A stretch of 64,000 nucleotides of DNA from Ensifer sp. IC4062 (GCF_020193575.1 NZ_JADYVD010000001.1:62001-126000); one strand, 5' to 3'. Counted from the stretch's first letter, positions 7,480 to 17,501 are shown. The notes: generated from the sequence alone by a model not told the origin. Numbers and translations: made by a program.

Positions 7480-9345
7480 ATGAGCGACGAAACGTCCATT
7501 TCATCCGAACAGAAGCCAGCCGCCTACCGTGTTCTGGCCCGTAAATATCGGCCCAAGGACTTCTCCGACCTTATGGTCGGGCAGGAGCCGATGGTGCGCA
7601 CGCTCACCAACGCCTTCGAGACCGGCCGCATCGCCCAGGCCTATATGCTGACCGGCGTGCGAGGTGTCGGCAAGACGACGACCGCCCGCATTCTGGCGCG
7701 GGCGCTGAATTACAGAACCGCTGAGATCGACAAGCCGACGATCGATCTGCGCGTGCCCGGTGAACATTGCCAGGCGATCATGGACGGCCGCCATGTCGAC
7801 GTGATCGAGATGGACGCCGCGTCGCACACCGGCATTGACGACATCCGCGAGATCATCGAGCAGGTGCGTTACCGCCCGGTTTCCGCCCGCTATAAGGTCT
7901 ATATTATCGACGAAGTGCACATGCTCTCGACGCAGGCCTTCAACGGCCTGTTGAAGACGCTCGAGGAGCCGCCGGAGCATGTGAAGTTCATCTTCGCGAC
8001 GACCGAAATCCGAAAGGTCCCGATTACCGTCCTTTCGCGCTGCCAGCGTTTCGACCTGCGCCGCATCGGCGCGTCGGACCTCGTTGGCCTCTTCTCTACC
8101 ATCCTCTCCAAGGAAGGCGTGCCTTTCGATCCCGAGGCGCTGGCCATGGTCGCGCGCGCCGCGGAAGGTTCGGCGCGCGACGGTCTATCGCTGCTCGACC
8201 AGGCGATCGCCCACGGCGGCGGCTCGGTCGAACTTGAAACCGTGCGCTCGATGCTCGGACTTGCCGACCGCGCTCGTATCGTTGATCTCTTTGAGCACAT
8301 CGTCAAAGGCGACGTCACGGCGGCGCTTCAGGAGTTCGCCGCGCAGTATGAGGCGGGCGCCAATCCGACGGTCGTGCTGACCGACCTTGCCGACTTCACC
8401 CATCTCGTCACGCGCATGAAATATGTTCCGGACGCGGCGAACGACCAATCGCTGAGCGAAATCGAGCGCCTGCGCGGTGCCGACTTCGCCGGCAGCGTCG
8501 CGGTGACCGCGCTTTCGCGCATCTGGCAGATGCTTCTGAAGGGCATCCCAGAGGCGGAAAGCTCGTCACGCCCTGCGGGTGCTGCGGAAATGGTGCTGAT
8601 CAGGCTCGCCCATGCCGCCCATCTGCCGTCGCCGGAAGACGCCGCACGACGGCTGCTGGAGCTTTCGGACGGCGAGGGGACCGCCGGTCGCCCGGCGCCG
8701 CGCGGCAATGCCGGCGGAAATCAGGTCCAGACTGGCTTCTCCATGCAGGCGCGCTCGGTGGAAGCGGCGCCCGTTCAGCGCCCCTCGAACAACGGCGCAA
8801 CCATGCTGCGTGCCGTGCCGGATGTTGCGCCGCAGCCGATGAGCGTCGGTCACATCGAGGAACGGCCAGCACCAGCCGCGGTCGCGAAGCCGGAGCCCAA
8901 GGTTCCGGTCAACTCGATCAGCGATATCGTCGATCTCTGCGGAAAGAACAGGGACATCAAGCTGAAGACGCTGGTGCGTGGCTTCGTGAGACTCGTGCAT
9001 ATCGAGCCCGGCCGCCTCGACGTCAACGTGCCCGACGACGCACCGAAGACGCTGCTCGGCGAGCTCGCCGTGAAGCTTAAGGAATGGACTGGCATTCACT
9101 GGATCGTCAGCTACAGTCGCGAACCGGGCGAGCCGACCCTCGTCGAGGCCGAACAGCGCGCGCAGGAGCAGCGGGTCAATGACGCCCGCCAGGATCCGGA
9201 CGTGGCGGCAATCCTCGCGCGCTTTCCGGGCGCCCGGATCACCGACGTGCGCATCCGTGCGGCGGAACAGGAAATCGAAGCGGTCGCTCCGGCGGCGGCC
9301 GAATCGGAAGACGGGGACATCGTCCCTGGCGACGATATCGAATAG
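7480..9345 (+). CDS. dnaX: DNA polymerase III subunits gamma and tau
   Basis: A 621-residue clamp-loader ATPase. Walker A is GVRGVGKT (residues 59-66), Walker B is IIDEVH (142-147), and the SRC sensor is at 186-188. Domain III and a low-complexity linker (about 430-520) are followed by a C-terminal tau-like domain. The zinc module between Walker A and B has lost three of four cysteines; only C97 is left. I start at the ATG at 7480 because an upstream open frame overlaps ffs. No A-rich frameshift site was noticed. ybaB and recR follow downstream. Confidence 0.95.
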   Translation: MSDETSISSEQKPAAYRVLARKYRPKDFSDLMVGQEPMVRTLTNAFETGRIAQAYMLTGVRGVGKTTTARILARALNYRTAEIDKPTIDLRVPGEHCQAIMDGRHVDVIEMDAASHTGIDDIREIIEQVRYRPVSARYKVYIIDEVHMLSTQAFNGLLKTLEEPPEHVKFIFATTEIRKVPITVLSRCQRFDLRRIGASDLVGLFSTILSKEGVPFDPEALAMVARAAEGSARDGLSLLDQAIAHGGGSVELETVRSMLGLADRARIVDLFEHIVKGDVTAALQEFAAQYEAGANPTVVLTDLADFTHLVTRMKYVPDAANDQSLSEIERLRGADFAGSVAVTALSRIWQMLLKGIPEAESSSRPAGAAEMVLIRLAHAAHLPSPEDAARRLLELSDGEGTAGRPAPRGNAGGNQVQTGFSMQARSVEAAPVQRPSNNGATMLRAVPDVAPQPMSVGHIEERPAPAAVAKPEPKVPVNSISDIVDLCGKNRDIKLKTLVRGFVRLVHIEPGRLDVNVPDDAPKTLLGELAVKLKEWTGIHWIVSYSREPGEPTLVEAEQRAQEQRVNDARQDPDVAAILARFPGARITDVRIRAAEQEIEAVAPAAAESEDGDIVPGDDIE

Positions 9346-9393
9346 TCCGGCTAACAAGCTTCTTGGAAGAATTACGAAAGACAGGAGACGACG

Positions 9394-9717
9394 ATGCGCG
9401 ACATCATCGGCATGATGGGCAAGGTCAAGGAAATGCAGGCCAAGATGGAGAAGCTGCAGGCGGAGATCGCCGCGCTCGAAGTCGACGGCACCTCCGGCGG
9501 CGGCCTCGTCACTGTCCGCCTCGACGGCAAGGGCCACATGAAGAGCCTGAAGATCGACCCCTCGCTCTTTAAGGAGGACGATGTCGAAATCCTCGAAGAC
9601 CTGATCGTTGCCGCGCACAAGGACGCCAAGGACAAGGCGGAAGCCGTGCAGGCGGAAAAGACCCGCGAACTGACCGCTGGCCTGCCGATCCCGCCCGGCA
9701 TGAAACTGCCGTTCTGA
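9394..9717 (+). CDS. YbaB/EbfC nucleoid-associated protein
   Basis: A 107-residue protein with the family layout: [21 protein letters not shown]-terminal helix, beta hairpin with [19 protein letters not shown], and C-terminal helix [14 protein letters not shown]. It binds DNA as a dimer. It follows dnaX by about 50 bp behind AGGAGACGACG, part of the conserved dnaX-ybaB-recR order, here interrupted by a LysE exporter gene. Confidence 0.93.
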   Translation: MRDIIGMMGKVKEMQAKMEKLQAEIAALEVDGTSGGGLVTVRLDGKGHMKSLKIDPSLFKEDDVEILEDLIVAAHKDAKDKAEAVQAEKTRELTAGLPIPPGMKLPF

Positions 9718-9809
9718 TCACGCAGTAAGCCCTCCACAGGGCCGCTGGTGGCAGAAGCGAAAAAGCGTGTTACCTTGCCGGCCTTTAAGTCGGTAGCGAG
9801 GGTCAGGTC

Positions 9810-10421
9810 ATGAGTATTGCGTCGCTGCTTGTCTTTGCGGGCGCGCTGATGATTGCCGCCGGATCGCCGGGGCCCAGCATCGCGGCGCTTGTCGCCCGCG
9901 TGCTTTCGAAGGGGGCGCGGGACGTGCTTCCCTTCCTCGCCGCCATGTGGATCGGCGAGGCGATCTGGCTATCCTTCGCCGTTGCCGGTCTTGCCGCGAT
10001 CGCCGAGACCTTTCACTGGATGTTCGTCGCGATCAAATGGGCGGGTGTGGCCTATCTTTTGTTCCTCGCCTGGAAGATGTGGTCGGCTGAGCCAGACGTG
10101 CCGGGCGGTGGGCTGCCGGAAACACGATCGGCGTCGAAGCTCTTCCTTGCCGGGCTCACCGTCACGCTTGGCAATCCCAAGATCATGATGTTCTACGTGG
10201 CGCTGCTGCCGTCGATCATCGATCTTGGCTCGGTCACGTTCCTCGGCTGGACGGAACTGGTCGCGACCATGTTCGTCGTACTTGTCGCGATCGATCTCGG
10301 CTGGGTGATGATGGCTGCCAAGGCGCGGCAGTTCCTGAAAAGCCGCCGTGCGGTCCGGATCGCCAACCGCGCCAGCGCCGGCACGATGGCCGGTGCGGCG
10401 GTCGCAATCGCCGTGCGCTGA
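9810..10421 (+). CDS. LysE family amino acid exporter
   Basis: A 203-residue protein with about six membrane segments. It has the family's N-terminal GSPGPSIAALVARVLSKGAR segment (residues 18-37) and the FLAGLTVTLGNPKIMMFYVA motif in the middle. LysE/RhtB proteins export amino acids or homoserine-like compounds; the substrate cannot be told. It lies between ybaB and recR on the same strand. Confidence 0.87.
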   Translation: MSIASLLVFAGALMIAAGSPGPSIAALVARVLSKGARDVLPFLAAMWIGEAIWLSFAVAGLAAIAETFHWMFVAIKWAGVAYLLFLAWKMWSAEPDVPGGGLPETRSASKLFLAGLTVTLGNPKIMMFYVALLPSIIDLGSVTFLGWTELVATMFVVLVAIDLGWVMMAAKARQFLKSRRAVRIANRASAGTMAGAAVAIAVR

Positions 10422-10471
10422 TCGGCGTCAAAGCGATTCCGTTTGCCGATGAATTGAGCTAAAAGCCCGGC

Positions 10472-11077
10472 ATGGCAAAACGAGTCACCGGCCCCGAAAT
10501 CGAAAAACTCATCCAGCTCCTGGCGAAGGTGCCGGGCCTCGGCCCCCGTTCCGCCCGCCGGGCCGCGCTGCATCTCGTCAAGAAGAAGGAGCAGCTGCTC
10601 GGTCCGCTAGCGGACGCGATGGGCGAGGCGCATCGTAAGGTCCGCATCTGCTCCTGCTGCGGCAACGTCGACACGATCGATCCCTGCACAGTGTGCACGG
10701 ACGAGCGGCGTGACCAGTCCGTGATCATCGTCGTCGAAGATGTCGCCGACCTTTGGGCGCTGGAGCGCGCTGGCGCGATGAATGCCGCCTATCATGTGCT
10801 CGGCGGAACGCTGTCGCCGCTTGACGGCATCGGACCGGACGACCTCAATATCAAAGGCCTGGTGGATCGTGTCGCCAAAGGCGGTGTGCGCGAGCTCATC
10901 ATTGCGGTCAATGCGACGGTGGAGGGGCAGACGACGGCGCACTACATCACCGATCAGCTTGAAGGCATGGATGTGAAAATCACGCGTCTCGCCCATGGCG
11001 TTCCGGTCGGGGGCGAGCTTGATTACCTTGACGAAGGCACGTTGACGGCCGCCCTGCGGGCACGCACGACAATCTGA
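10472..11077 (+). CDS. recR: Recombination protein RecR
   Basis: A 201-residue RecR. An N-terminal helix-hairpin-helix ([17 protein letters not shown]) is followed by the zinc-finger cysteines C60, C63, C72 and C75 (CSCCGN...PCTVC) and a Toprim domain with [13 protein letters not shown]. The C-terminal segment [20 protein letters not shown] is the family signature. RecR works with RecO/RecF to load RecA at single-stranded gaps. Confidence 0.97.
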   Translation: MAKRVTGPEIEKLIQLLAKVPGLGPRSARRAALHLVKKKEQLLGPLADAMGEAHRKVRICSCCGNVDTIDPCTVCTDERRDQSVIIVVEDVADLWALERAGAMNAAYHVLGGTLSPLDGIGPDDLNIKGLVDRVAKGGVRELIIAVNATVEGQTTAHYITDQLEGMDVKITRLAHGVPVGGELDYLDEGTLTAALRARTTI

Positions 11078-11117
11078 CGCTCTGCGTATCGCAGCGCACC
11101 TCATTTCAGGAAGCCAG

Positions 11118-12356
11118 ATGCTGAAATTCCTTTCTGTCTTGATACTTTCGCTGACCTCCTTTGCAGGTCTTTCCTTCGCGGCTTCGAAAGCCAATGTGGA
11201 GAACCAGTTCCGCCAGTGGCTGCAGAACGACCTCTGGCCTGAGGCGCAGAAATCCGGCATCTCCGCGGCCTCCTTCAAGGCGGCCTTTGCCGATGTGAAG
11301 CTCAATTGGGATCTGCCCGACCTTGCGCCTCCGGGCTTCCCCAAGCCGAAGGAACGCAAGCAGAGCCAGGCGGAATTCTCATCGCCCGGCTCCTATTTTT
11401 CCGAAAAGCGCCTGCAGGGACTGGCGGCGACCGGCCGAAGCCTCGCCTCCGCACATGCCTCGACCTTGAAGCGTATCGAAAGAAAATACGGTGTCCCCGG
11501 ACCAATCGTGCTGGCCATATGGGGCCGGGAATCCGGTTTCGGTCGGGCGAAGATCCCGCACCCGATCATGGACGTTTTGGCGACCAAGGCCTTCATGTCG
11601 ACGCGGCCTGAGCTTTTCCGGCGCGAACTGATCGCCGCGCTCCACATTCTCGACAGTGGCGACGTGCGCGAGGCGGAAATGCGCGGGTCCTGGGCCGGCG
11701 CCATGGGGCAGCCGCAGTTCTTGCCGTCGAGCTTCCTGAAATATGCCGTGGATTTCGACGGCGACGGCCGCCGCGACATCTGGAATTCGGTGCCGGACAG
11801 CCTGGCTTCGATCGCCAATTATCTCTCACAGAAAGGCTGGCAAGCTGGCCGTGACTGGGGTTTTGAAGTCCTGATCCCCGACAATGTTTCGTGCGCCCAG
11901 GAAGGCCCGGATCTCGCCCGCCCGATCGCCGACTGGGCCGGCATGGGGATCGGGCGCATCTCCGGCAAGGCCTTTCCGTCGGCGGAGCGCGCAGCAGCCG
12001 GCATGATGCTGGTGCCGGCCGGCACCCACGGACCACAGTTCATCGTCACGCCAAACTTCTACGTGATCAAGGAATACAACAACTCGGACCTCTATGCGCT
12101 TTTCATCGGCAACCTCGCCGATCGTATCGCTTCCGGCGGCGGCGCGTTCCGGGGAGAGTGGGGCGATGTCGGAAACATGCTGCGCTCCGACGTGCTGGCG
12201 ATGCAGAAGGCGCTCGTCTCCAAGGGCTACGACGTCGGCAAGGTCGATGGACTGCCCGGCTACAAGACGCGCCGGTCGCTCGGCGATTGGCAGGCGAAGA
12301 ACGGCCTGTCCGCCACCTGCTTCCCGGCCGCGTCGCTGAAGGCGAAATTGCGCTGA
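11118..12356 (+). CDS. Lytic murein transglycosylase (MltB-like) with peptidoglycan-binding domain
   Basis: A 412-residue exported enzyme. Residues 1-21 form a signal peptide (MLKFLSVLIL...FAA). The SLT_2/GH103-type catalytic domain spans about 25-320 with the catalytic Glu E138 in IWGRESGFGR and the GSWAGAMGQPQFLPSSFLKYAVD motif. A PG_binding_1 domain is at the C-terminus (about 350-408). It cleaves the glycan strands of peptidoglycan to 1,6-anhydro products in the periplasm. AGGAAG precedes the ATG; recR is 40 bp upstream. Confidence 0.92.
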   Translation: MLKFLSVLILSLTSFAGLSFAASKANVENQFRQWLQNDLWPEAQKSGISAASFKAAFADVKLNWDLPDLAPPGFPKPKERKQSQAEFSSPGSYFSEKRLQGLAATGRSLASAHASTLKRIERKYGVPGPIVLAIWGRESGFGRAKIPHPIMDVLATKAFMSTRPELFRRELIAALHILDSGDVREAEMRGSWAGAMGQPQFLPSSFLKYAVDFDGDGRRDIWNSVPDSLASIANYLSQKGWQAGRDWGFEVLIPDNVSCAQEGPDLARPIADWAGMGIGRISGKAFPSAERAAAGMMLVPAGTHGPQFIVTPNFYVIKEYNNSDLYALFIGNLADRIASGGGAFRGEWGDVGNMLRSDVLAMQKALVSKGYDVGKVDGLPGYKTRRSLGDWQAKNGLSATCFPAASLKAKLR

Positions 12357-13024
12357 ACTGCGATTGATTGGACGCTTGCATCGAGAGCAAATGCCGTGAA
12401 CCGTCGGCAGGGACGTGACGTCGTCGTGCTTCCAGCCGTCGACTGGACCCGCGCAGTCCCCATGCCGCCGCCGATTTGATCGGGATGGGCAGCTCTGCCC
12501 TGCGCCTTCGCGATCGGTCGTCCGCTGATCGTGCGGAGAGAAGCGTTATCCGAAGTGTTCGATCCATCGATATGTGGCCTCTTCCTGAAACAGGGATCTT
12601 ATGGACTGGCGGCCGGAGCGAGCCGTCTCGCCGAACAGATACGAATGGTGATCAAGGATTCCCCCCGGATCGCGCTCGGACGCCTCGGCAGGGAGATGCC
12701 ATCAGCCGCTTCAGCCTGCAGCGGGCCGTGGAGCTGCAGTCGGATATCCATCGCCAAGTTTCGGGCAGCCCGCCAAACCGAAGGCTAGCCGATGCGGTGC
12801 ATTCGGCACGTCGGTCACTTATGCTTGAAATTGAGAACCATGACCCCTCCCGCAAGCGAAGAAGGAACCTTAAGCAGCAACAGATATTGACCGCCGCCGC
12901 CTAGGCAACTGGCCACCGACTCTGTCCTAATAGGGATATCCCAGTGACCGCGTAGTCGCGAAGAAGTTCGCCAGATAACGACAAGCGCAGCATTGTGGCA
13001 TCAGCAATCCGGGTGCCGGACGGA
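12357..13024. other. Long stretch without a supportable gene
   Basis: About 670 bp between the transglycosylase and the RTX gene. Short open frames exist on both strands but they have no ribosome binding site, no recognisable domain and biased, Arg/Ser-rich composition typical of shadow frames. No RIME1 copy or tRNA is seen. I can name nothing here. Confidence 0.5.
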
Positions 13025-13050
13025 ACCGAAGCCGCTCTAGCGGCTTCGGT
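13025..13050 (-). terminator. Hairpin downstream of RTX gene
   Basis: A perfect 12-bp palindrome (ACCGAAGCCGCT and its complement, 2-nt centre) 35 bp after the stop codon of the minus-strand RTX gene. It lacks a clear T-run, so it may be a processing or stability hairpin. Confidence 0.45.
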
Positions 13051-13084
13051 CGTGAAGCGGGGGGCCTCGCCCCTGAGAAACACC

Positions 13085-15019
13085 TCAATAAAGCAAGAAA
13101 TCAGCCGCTGCCGGCGTGTAGCCGTTGTCGAAGGTGGCAAGCAATACCTTTGCCGCCCCTCCATTGCCGTCGCTGTCGTAGTAGAGAGCTTTGTTGGACG
13201 CGTCATATATGAAGCGGTCGTTGGCATCGACCGCGTTCGCGCCGACCCTGAAAGCCGCAGGATTTAGGGCTCCTGTCGGACCTGAACTCACGTCGAAATA
13301 GATGAAGTCGGATGAGTCGAAGTCGGTAATGTGGTCGGCGCCAGAGGTCGTGACGAGGCTTTGGCGGAACACAAACTTGTCGGCGCCGGCACCGCCAGTC
13401 ACCCGGTCGGCGCCCGCCTGCGCCTCTATAGTGTCGTTGCCTGCCCCACCGGAGATCACGTCATCGCCAGCGCCGCCATAGAGAAGATTGTTGCCGGTAT
13501 TGCCTGCGATTGTGTTCTTCAGGGCATTGCCGGTACCCGAGAGATTGCCGCTGCCGAGCAGCGTCAGGTTTTCGATCGAGGTTAGGCCGGCGAGCGAGCG
13601 CGTGACGGTCGAGGTAACCGTATCGGTTCCGCCGCTGTCGCTGACTGCGTCGTTTTCTGCGCCGAGGACGAACGTGTCGTTGCCAGTACCGCCGATGAGC
13701 TTGTCGGCGCCGATACCGCCGTCGAGGATGTTGCTGCCGGAATTTCCTGTGATCGTGTTGGCACCAGTGTTGCCGGTGCCCTTCACATTGCCGCTGCCCG
13801 TCAGCGTCAGGTTCTCGACATTGGCGCCGAGCACGAAGCTGACTCCGGCCCTTACTAGGTCCGTGCCGCCGCCGGCGCTTTCGATAACCACGTCACCCGC
13901 ATCGGCCACGACGTAGGTGTCGTTCCCTTGCAGGCCAGCCATGGTGTCGGCACCGCCGCTGCCGTCAAGTACATTGTTTCCAGCATTACCACGAAAGGTA
14001 TCGGCATTGTTGGAGCCGGTCAGGTTCTCGATGCTGACGAACGTGTCGCCTGCGGCATGGCCCCCGGACGCGGTGCCGGTCTCGAGATTGACAATCACGG
14101 CCGTTGATCCGGCGTAGCTTGCCGTGTCGGTATCGGCGCCGCCGTCGAGAACATCGGCTCCTGCACCACCTTTCAGCACGTCATTGCCACCCAGTCCATA
14201 ATAGATCTCGTTCCCGTCACTCGATTTTCCTGCGAGTGGCAGGACGTCGTTACCTTGGGTGCCGGTATATGTAACGACTGCGCTTCCGCCGCCTGTGCCC
14301 GGCAGGGTGCCGAGACCGACATTGCCGTACAGGACCGGCTGATTGCCATAAAGCGCGAAATCGCCCCATTGACCTCCGCCGATCTGGTTGTTGGTGATGC
14401 TGATCGAGGCGTCGTCGACGGCGCCGCCGCCCTTCCGATCGTCGAGGTAGACAGTGTAGCCGCCGCCCACGAGCTGATTGCCGTCGATCTTGATGTTCGA
14501 GAGGCCACCGAACTCGTTGTTCAGCATGATCGCCGCTGTCTGGCCGTGATCATTGACTACGGTGTTGTGCAATATCTGGACATTCGAGGCACCGTTGTTT
14601 TCGATACCGTCATAGTGGGGGTCGGTGCCGCCGGCAGCCAGACCATGAATAAAATTGTCCTGGATCAGGGAAGGCCCTGTAATGTTTATGCCGTTCTCAA
14701 CGCCATGGATATTGGTGCGCAGGATGGTACCAAATCCATGGATACCGTTTTGCGTCGTGCCGCCGCCAGCGATTTCGCTGTCCATCAGCGTGAAGCCAGT
14801 GGCGTCGTCCATAACCCTGATCGCATGCCAGGGGGTTTTGGAGATGACCTTGGTGTTCTGGATGGTGACGTTCTTGGCGTCGATGATGATATCGCCGAAA
14901 ACTTCGAGATTGCTGATCACCGCGTTGTCGGTCGTGATGTGAAGTGTCCCTTCATACCGGGTCAGGGTCCTACCTTGCGGAACGCCGGTATTGGAAGCAT
15001 CGGGAAATGTGGTCGCCAT
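13085..15019 (-). CDS. Secreted beta-helix / RTX calcium-binding protein
   Basis: A 644-residue protein. Residues 1-240 form a right-handed parallel beta-helix (repeated NVTIQNT, NIHGVENGINI, NVQILHNTVV strands). From about residue 270 there are several blocks of the RTX nonapeptide GGxGxDxLx (for example LGGNDVLKGGAGADVLDGG and YGGAGDDVISGGAGNDTI). It ends in a non-cleaved, hydrophobic-tipped AADFLLY, typical of type I secretion substrates. No N-terminal signal peptide is present. No ABC/MFP secretion genes are adjacent, so export would rely on a system elsewhere. The beta-helix could bind or cut polysaccharide, but no catalytic site is evident. Confidence 0.85.
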   Translation of the reverse strand: MATTFPDASNTGVPQGRTLTRYEGTLHITTDNAVISNLEVFGDIIIDAKNVTIQNTKVISKTPWHAIRVMDDATGFTLMDSEIAGGGTTQNGIHGFGTILRTNIHGVENGINITGPSLIQDNFIHGLAAGGTDPHYDGIENNGASNVQILHNTVVNDHGQTAAIMLNNEFGGLSNIKIDGNQLVGGGYTVYLDDRKGGGAVDDASISITNNQIGGGQWGDFALYGNQPVLYGNVGLGTLPGTGGGSAVVTYTGTQGNDVLPLAGKSSDGNEIYYGLGGNDVLKGGAGADVLDGGADTDTASYAGSTAVIVNLETGTASGGHAAGDTFVSIENLTGSNNADTFRGNAGNNVLDGSGGADTMAGLQGNDTYVVADAGDVVIESAGGGTDLVRAGVSFVLGANVENLTLTGSGNVKGTGNTGANTITGNSGSNILDGGIGADKLIGGTGNDTFVLGAENDAVSDSGGTDTVTSTVTRSLAGLTSIENLTLLGSGNLSGTGNALKNTIAGNTGNNLLYGGAGDDVISGGAGNDTIEAQAGADRVTGGAGADKFVFRQSLVTTSGADHITDFDSSDFIYFDVSSGPTGALNPAAFRVGANAVDANDRFIYDASNKALYYDSDGNGGAAKVLLATFDNGYTPAAADFLLY

Positions 15020-15524
15020 TTTCTCAATTGCCTTTCTCTACCCTAGGCCCCATGAACCCATGGTAACTGCACGACTCTTGTGCGATTCCGGCTAATGCGG
15101 GATAAGTATGATAAGTACGCCACCGCTGCATTAGCGGGTAATAAATGTGGCCTTAACGGGGCGCAACCCAACCAAAGGGACGAGGCATATCCCTTGCCCC
15201 AATGGGCTTATTCCCCCACAAAAATTTGTCGCGTCGGGCGATTGTTGAAATATTTGTGGAATCCTGAACAATTCGCGGGGGCGCAAGTGCTTAATCCAAT
15301 GGATCCTGAACAAATAGCGACACCTAACGCGCAGGCCTCCAGAAGCTCGGAATTTTTTCCTCTGCAACCTATGCGCGCCGACTCGCTCGGCGCTCGTGGT
15401 CACTCTGCGCTAGATCAAAAATCAGGGCCCGTCTCGCAAGCGAAAAGTCTCGGGGCTGCACCCGCTTGACCGTTGTGGGTTCGGGCGGCCGACCGCCTAA
15501 TAGATAACGACCATTGTATGGATC
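15020..15524. other. Intergenic region upstream of the RTX gene
   Basis: About 500 bp with no convincing gene. It is visibly richer in A/T than its surroundings and holds an ATAAGTATGATAAGTACG direct repeat near 15100. It probably carries the promoter and regulatory sites of the secreted protein; a candidate frame on the plus strand has no domain or start signal. Confidence 0.4.
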
Positions 15525-15629
15525 TGCTGCATGTCACCCTTAATCGTAGCCGATAAGGAACAAAAACATGCAGCAATTCAAAGTGCTACAGCGTCCTTCG
15601 CGCGTTTGAAAAGGCGCGCGGCGCTGTAG
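15525..15629 (+). repeat. RIME1-like intergenic repeat, copy 4
   Basis: Full-length copy: TGCTGCATG left arm, AACATGCAGCAATTCAAAG, GCTACAGCGTCC and a GCGCGGCGCTGTAG right end. Located downstream of the minus-strand MFS gene. Confidence 0.8.
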
Positions 15630-15730
15630 GAGGATCGTGGTCGGCTTCAAGGAGTGACGCTCCGGTGGAAGAGGGCCAAACACGCGTCCCGCGCCCGGGG
15701 GGATGAGGCGCGACCGAGTCGGGCCACCTC

Positions 15731-17347
15731 TCAATGCATCTCGGCGGGCTGCTTGTAGCGTTCGTAGTGCTCCGGAACGATGGTCTGCCGCTCGATCATC
15801 CGGTGGACGCGCGGCGGCTTCTCACCGCGATGGAGCGCCGTCAGCTTGTCGCCGACGGCCGCGTCGGCCTGCGTGCGCCGCTGGTTGTGACGGACATACT
15901 CCACCCAGGTCGGCACGTGATAGGTCTCGGTCCAGGTTGTCGGGTTTTCGAGGTCGCGCATCAGCGCCCAATGTCCCGCGCCGTCACGGATACGGATGCG
16001 GCGGCGTTCCGCCATGGTCGTCAGGAACTCGGGGATGTCGGGTTCGTGAATCTCATAGTCGATCATGATGACGATCGGGCCGCTGCGCGGCTTGAGATCG
16101 AGCTCGAGCGGCGGTTCGGCGAAGCGGTTGAGCGGGTCGAGGTTCAGCGACTTGAATTCCGGCAGGGCGAAGCGAAGGCCGATGGCCGCTCCGCCGAGCA
16201 TGAGAAGACAGGAGCCGATGAGTGCGTTGGCAGCGCCGTATTGCTCGGCGGCAACGCCCCACAGCCAGCTGCCGCCGGCAATGCCGCCGAAGGTCATGGT
16301 CTGGTAGAGGGAAAGTGCCCGTCCCACCACCCAGCGCGGGGTGGAGAGCTGAACGGTGGTGTTGAACAGCGCCAGCGCCAGCACCCAGCAGGCACCGGAG
16401 ACGGTGAGGGCGAGCGAGGTCAGCCACGCCTCGGTGCTGATCGCGGTAACCGCGGCACTTGCGGCAAAGCCGGCGAAAGCGCAACGCACGACCGCCTCGC
16501 TTGACAGGCGTTCCCGGAGCCTCGCGCTCAGCAGCGCGCCGCCGATAGCGCCGAGGCCGAAGGCGCCGAGCATGATGCCGTAGGTGAGCGGACCGCCGCG
16601 GACGAGATCGCGGGCGACAAGCGGCAGCAAGGCAAGGATGGCACTTGCCGACAGGCCGAAGACAAAGCCGCGCAAGAGCACCTTGCCGATATTCGGCGAC
16701 ATCGCGACATAGCGGAGGCCTGCGGAAACCGCCCGCCCAAGCGTTTCACGTGGCAACGGGCTTTCCGGAACCTCCCGTTTCCAGCGGAAAAGGGCGAATA
16801 GGATCGCCAGATAGCTGAGCGTATTGGCTGCGAAGGCGGCGGCAGCACCCGCGGCTGCCACGATCGCGCCGCCGATCGCCGGACCGACGCTGCGGGTGAT
16901 GTTGAAGCCCACGCTGTTCAGCGCCACGGCCGCCGGCAGGTCATCGCGCGGCACCATGTCGCCGACCGAGGCCTGCCATGAGGGGTTGTTGAGCGCCGTC
17001 CCGCAGCCGATCAGGAAGGTGAAGAGCAGGAGCAGCCACGGCGTGATCAGGCCGAAATAGGCGCAGGCCGTCAAGATGGCCGAGACGATCAGCATGAACC
17101 CCTGTGCGACGAGCATGATCCTCCGCCGGTCGAAATTGTCGGCAAGCGCGCCCGACACCAGCGAGAAAAGCATGATCGGCAGCGCGGTGGACGCCTGCAC
17201 CAGCGCCACCATGTTCACCGACTGCGAGATGGACGTCATCAGCCAGGCGGCGCCCACTGCCTGGATCAGTCCGCCGAAATTGGATGCAAGACTGGCGATC
17301 CAGATGATCCGGAACGTATCGTGCTTGAAGGGGGCCAGGGGCGACAT
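15731..17347 (-). CDS. MFS exporter of the MFS_3 (EntS-like) family with C-terminal soluble tail
   Basis: A 538-residue major facilitator with about 12 membrane segments. The N-terminal FRIIWIASLASNFGGLIQAV and the NNPSWQASVGDMVPRDDLPAA segment are hallmarks of the MFS_3 family. After the last helix, about 130 soluble residues follow (RSGPIVIMIDYEIHEPDIPEF onward), a feature of this family. Substrate unknown. I start at the ATG at 17347 (MSPLAPFKHDTFR); the frame also has a TTG 12 codons upstream. It is divergent from rimP. Confidence 0.85.
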   Translation of the reverse strand: MSPLAPFKHDTFRIIWIASLASNFGGLIQAVGAAWLMTSISQSVNMVALVQASTALPIMLFSLVSGALADNFDRRRIMLVAQGFMLIVSAILTACAYFGLITPWLLLLFTFLIGCGTALNNPSWQASVGDMVPRDDLPAAVALNSVGFNITRSVGPAIGGAIVAAAGAAAAFAANTLSYLAILFALFRWKREVPESPLPRETLGRAVSAGLRYVAMSPNIGKVLLRGFVFGLSASAILALLPLVARDLVRGGPLTYGIMLGAFGLGAIGGALLSARLRERLSSEAVVRCAFAGFAASAAVTAISTEAWLTSLALTVSGACWVLALALFNTTVQLSTPRWVVGRALSLYQTMTFGGIAGGSWLWGVAAEQYGAANALIGSCLLMLGGAAIGLRFALPEFKSLNLDPLNRFAEPPLELDLKPRSGPIVIMIDYEIHEPDIPEFLTTMAERRRIRIRDGAGHWALMRDLENPTTWTETYHVPTWVEYVRHNQRRTQADAAVGDKLTALHRGEKPPRVHRMIERQTIVPEHYERYKQPAEMH

Positions 17348-17501
17348 GCGGCTCGTCACCTCGTATTCTATTCGTTTGACCAATGCGAAGCGGATGCTCT
17401 CTTATAAACTTTGAAATGTGGCGTGCCAGCCGCTGAAATTGACGGTCGGACAGGAAAGCGGTCCGCTCTCGGTCGCTGCTCCTCGAGACGCGGTCGCGAG
17501 T

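Noticed and set aside
12476-12904. Plus-strand open frames in the 12.4-13.0 kb gap
   Set aside because: No ribosome binding site, no domain, biased Arg/Ser composition; competing frames overlap each other.
15080-15469. A 129-codon open frame upstream of the RTX gene
   Set aside because: No domain, weak start, and the region is more likely regulatory.
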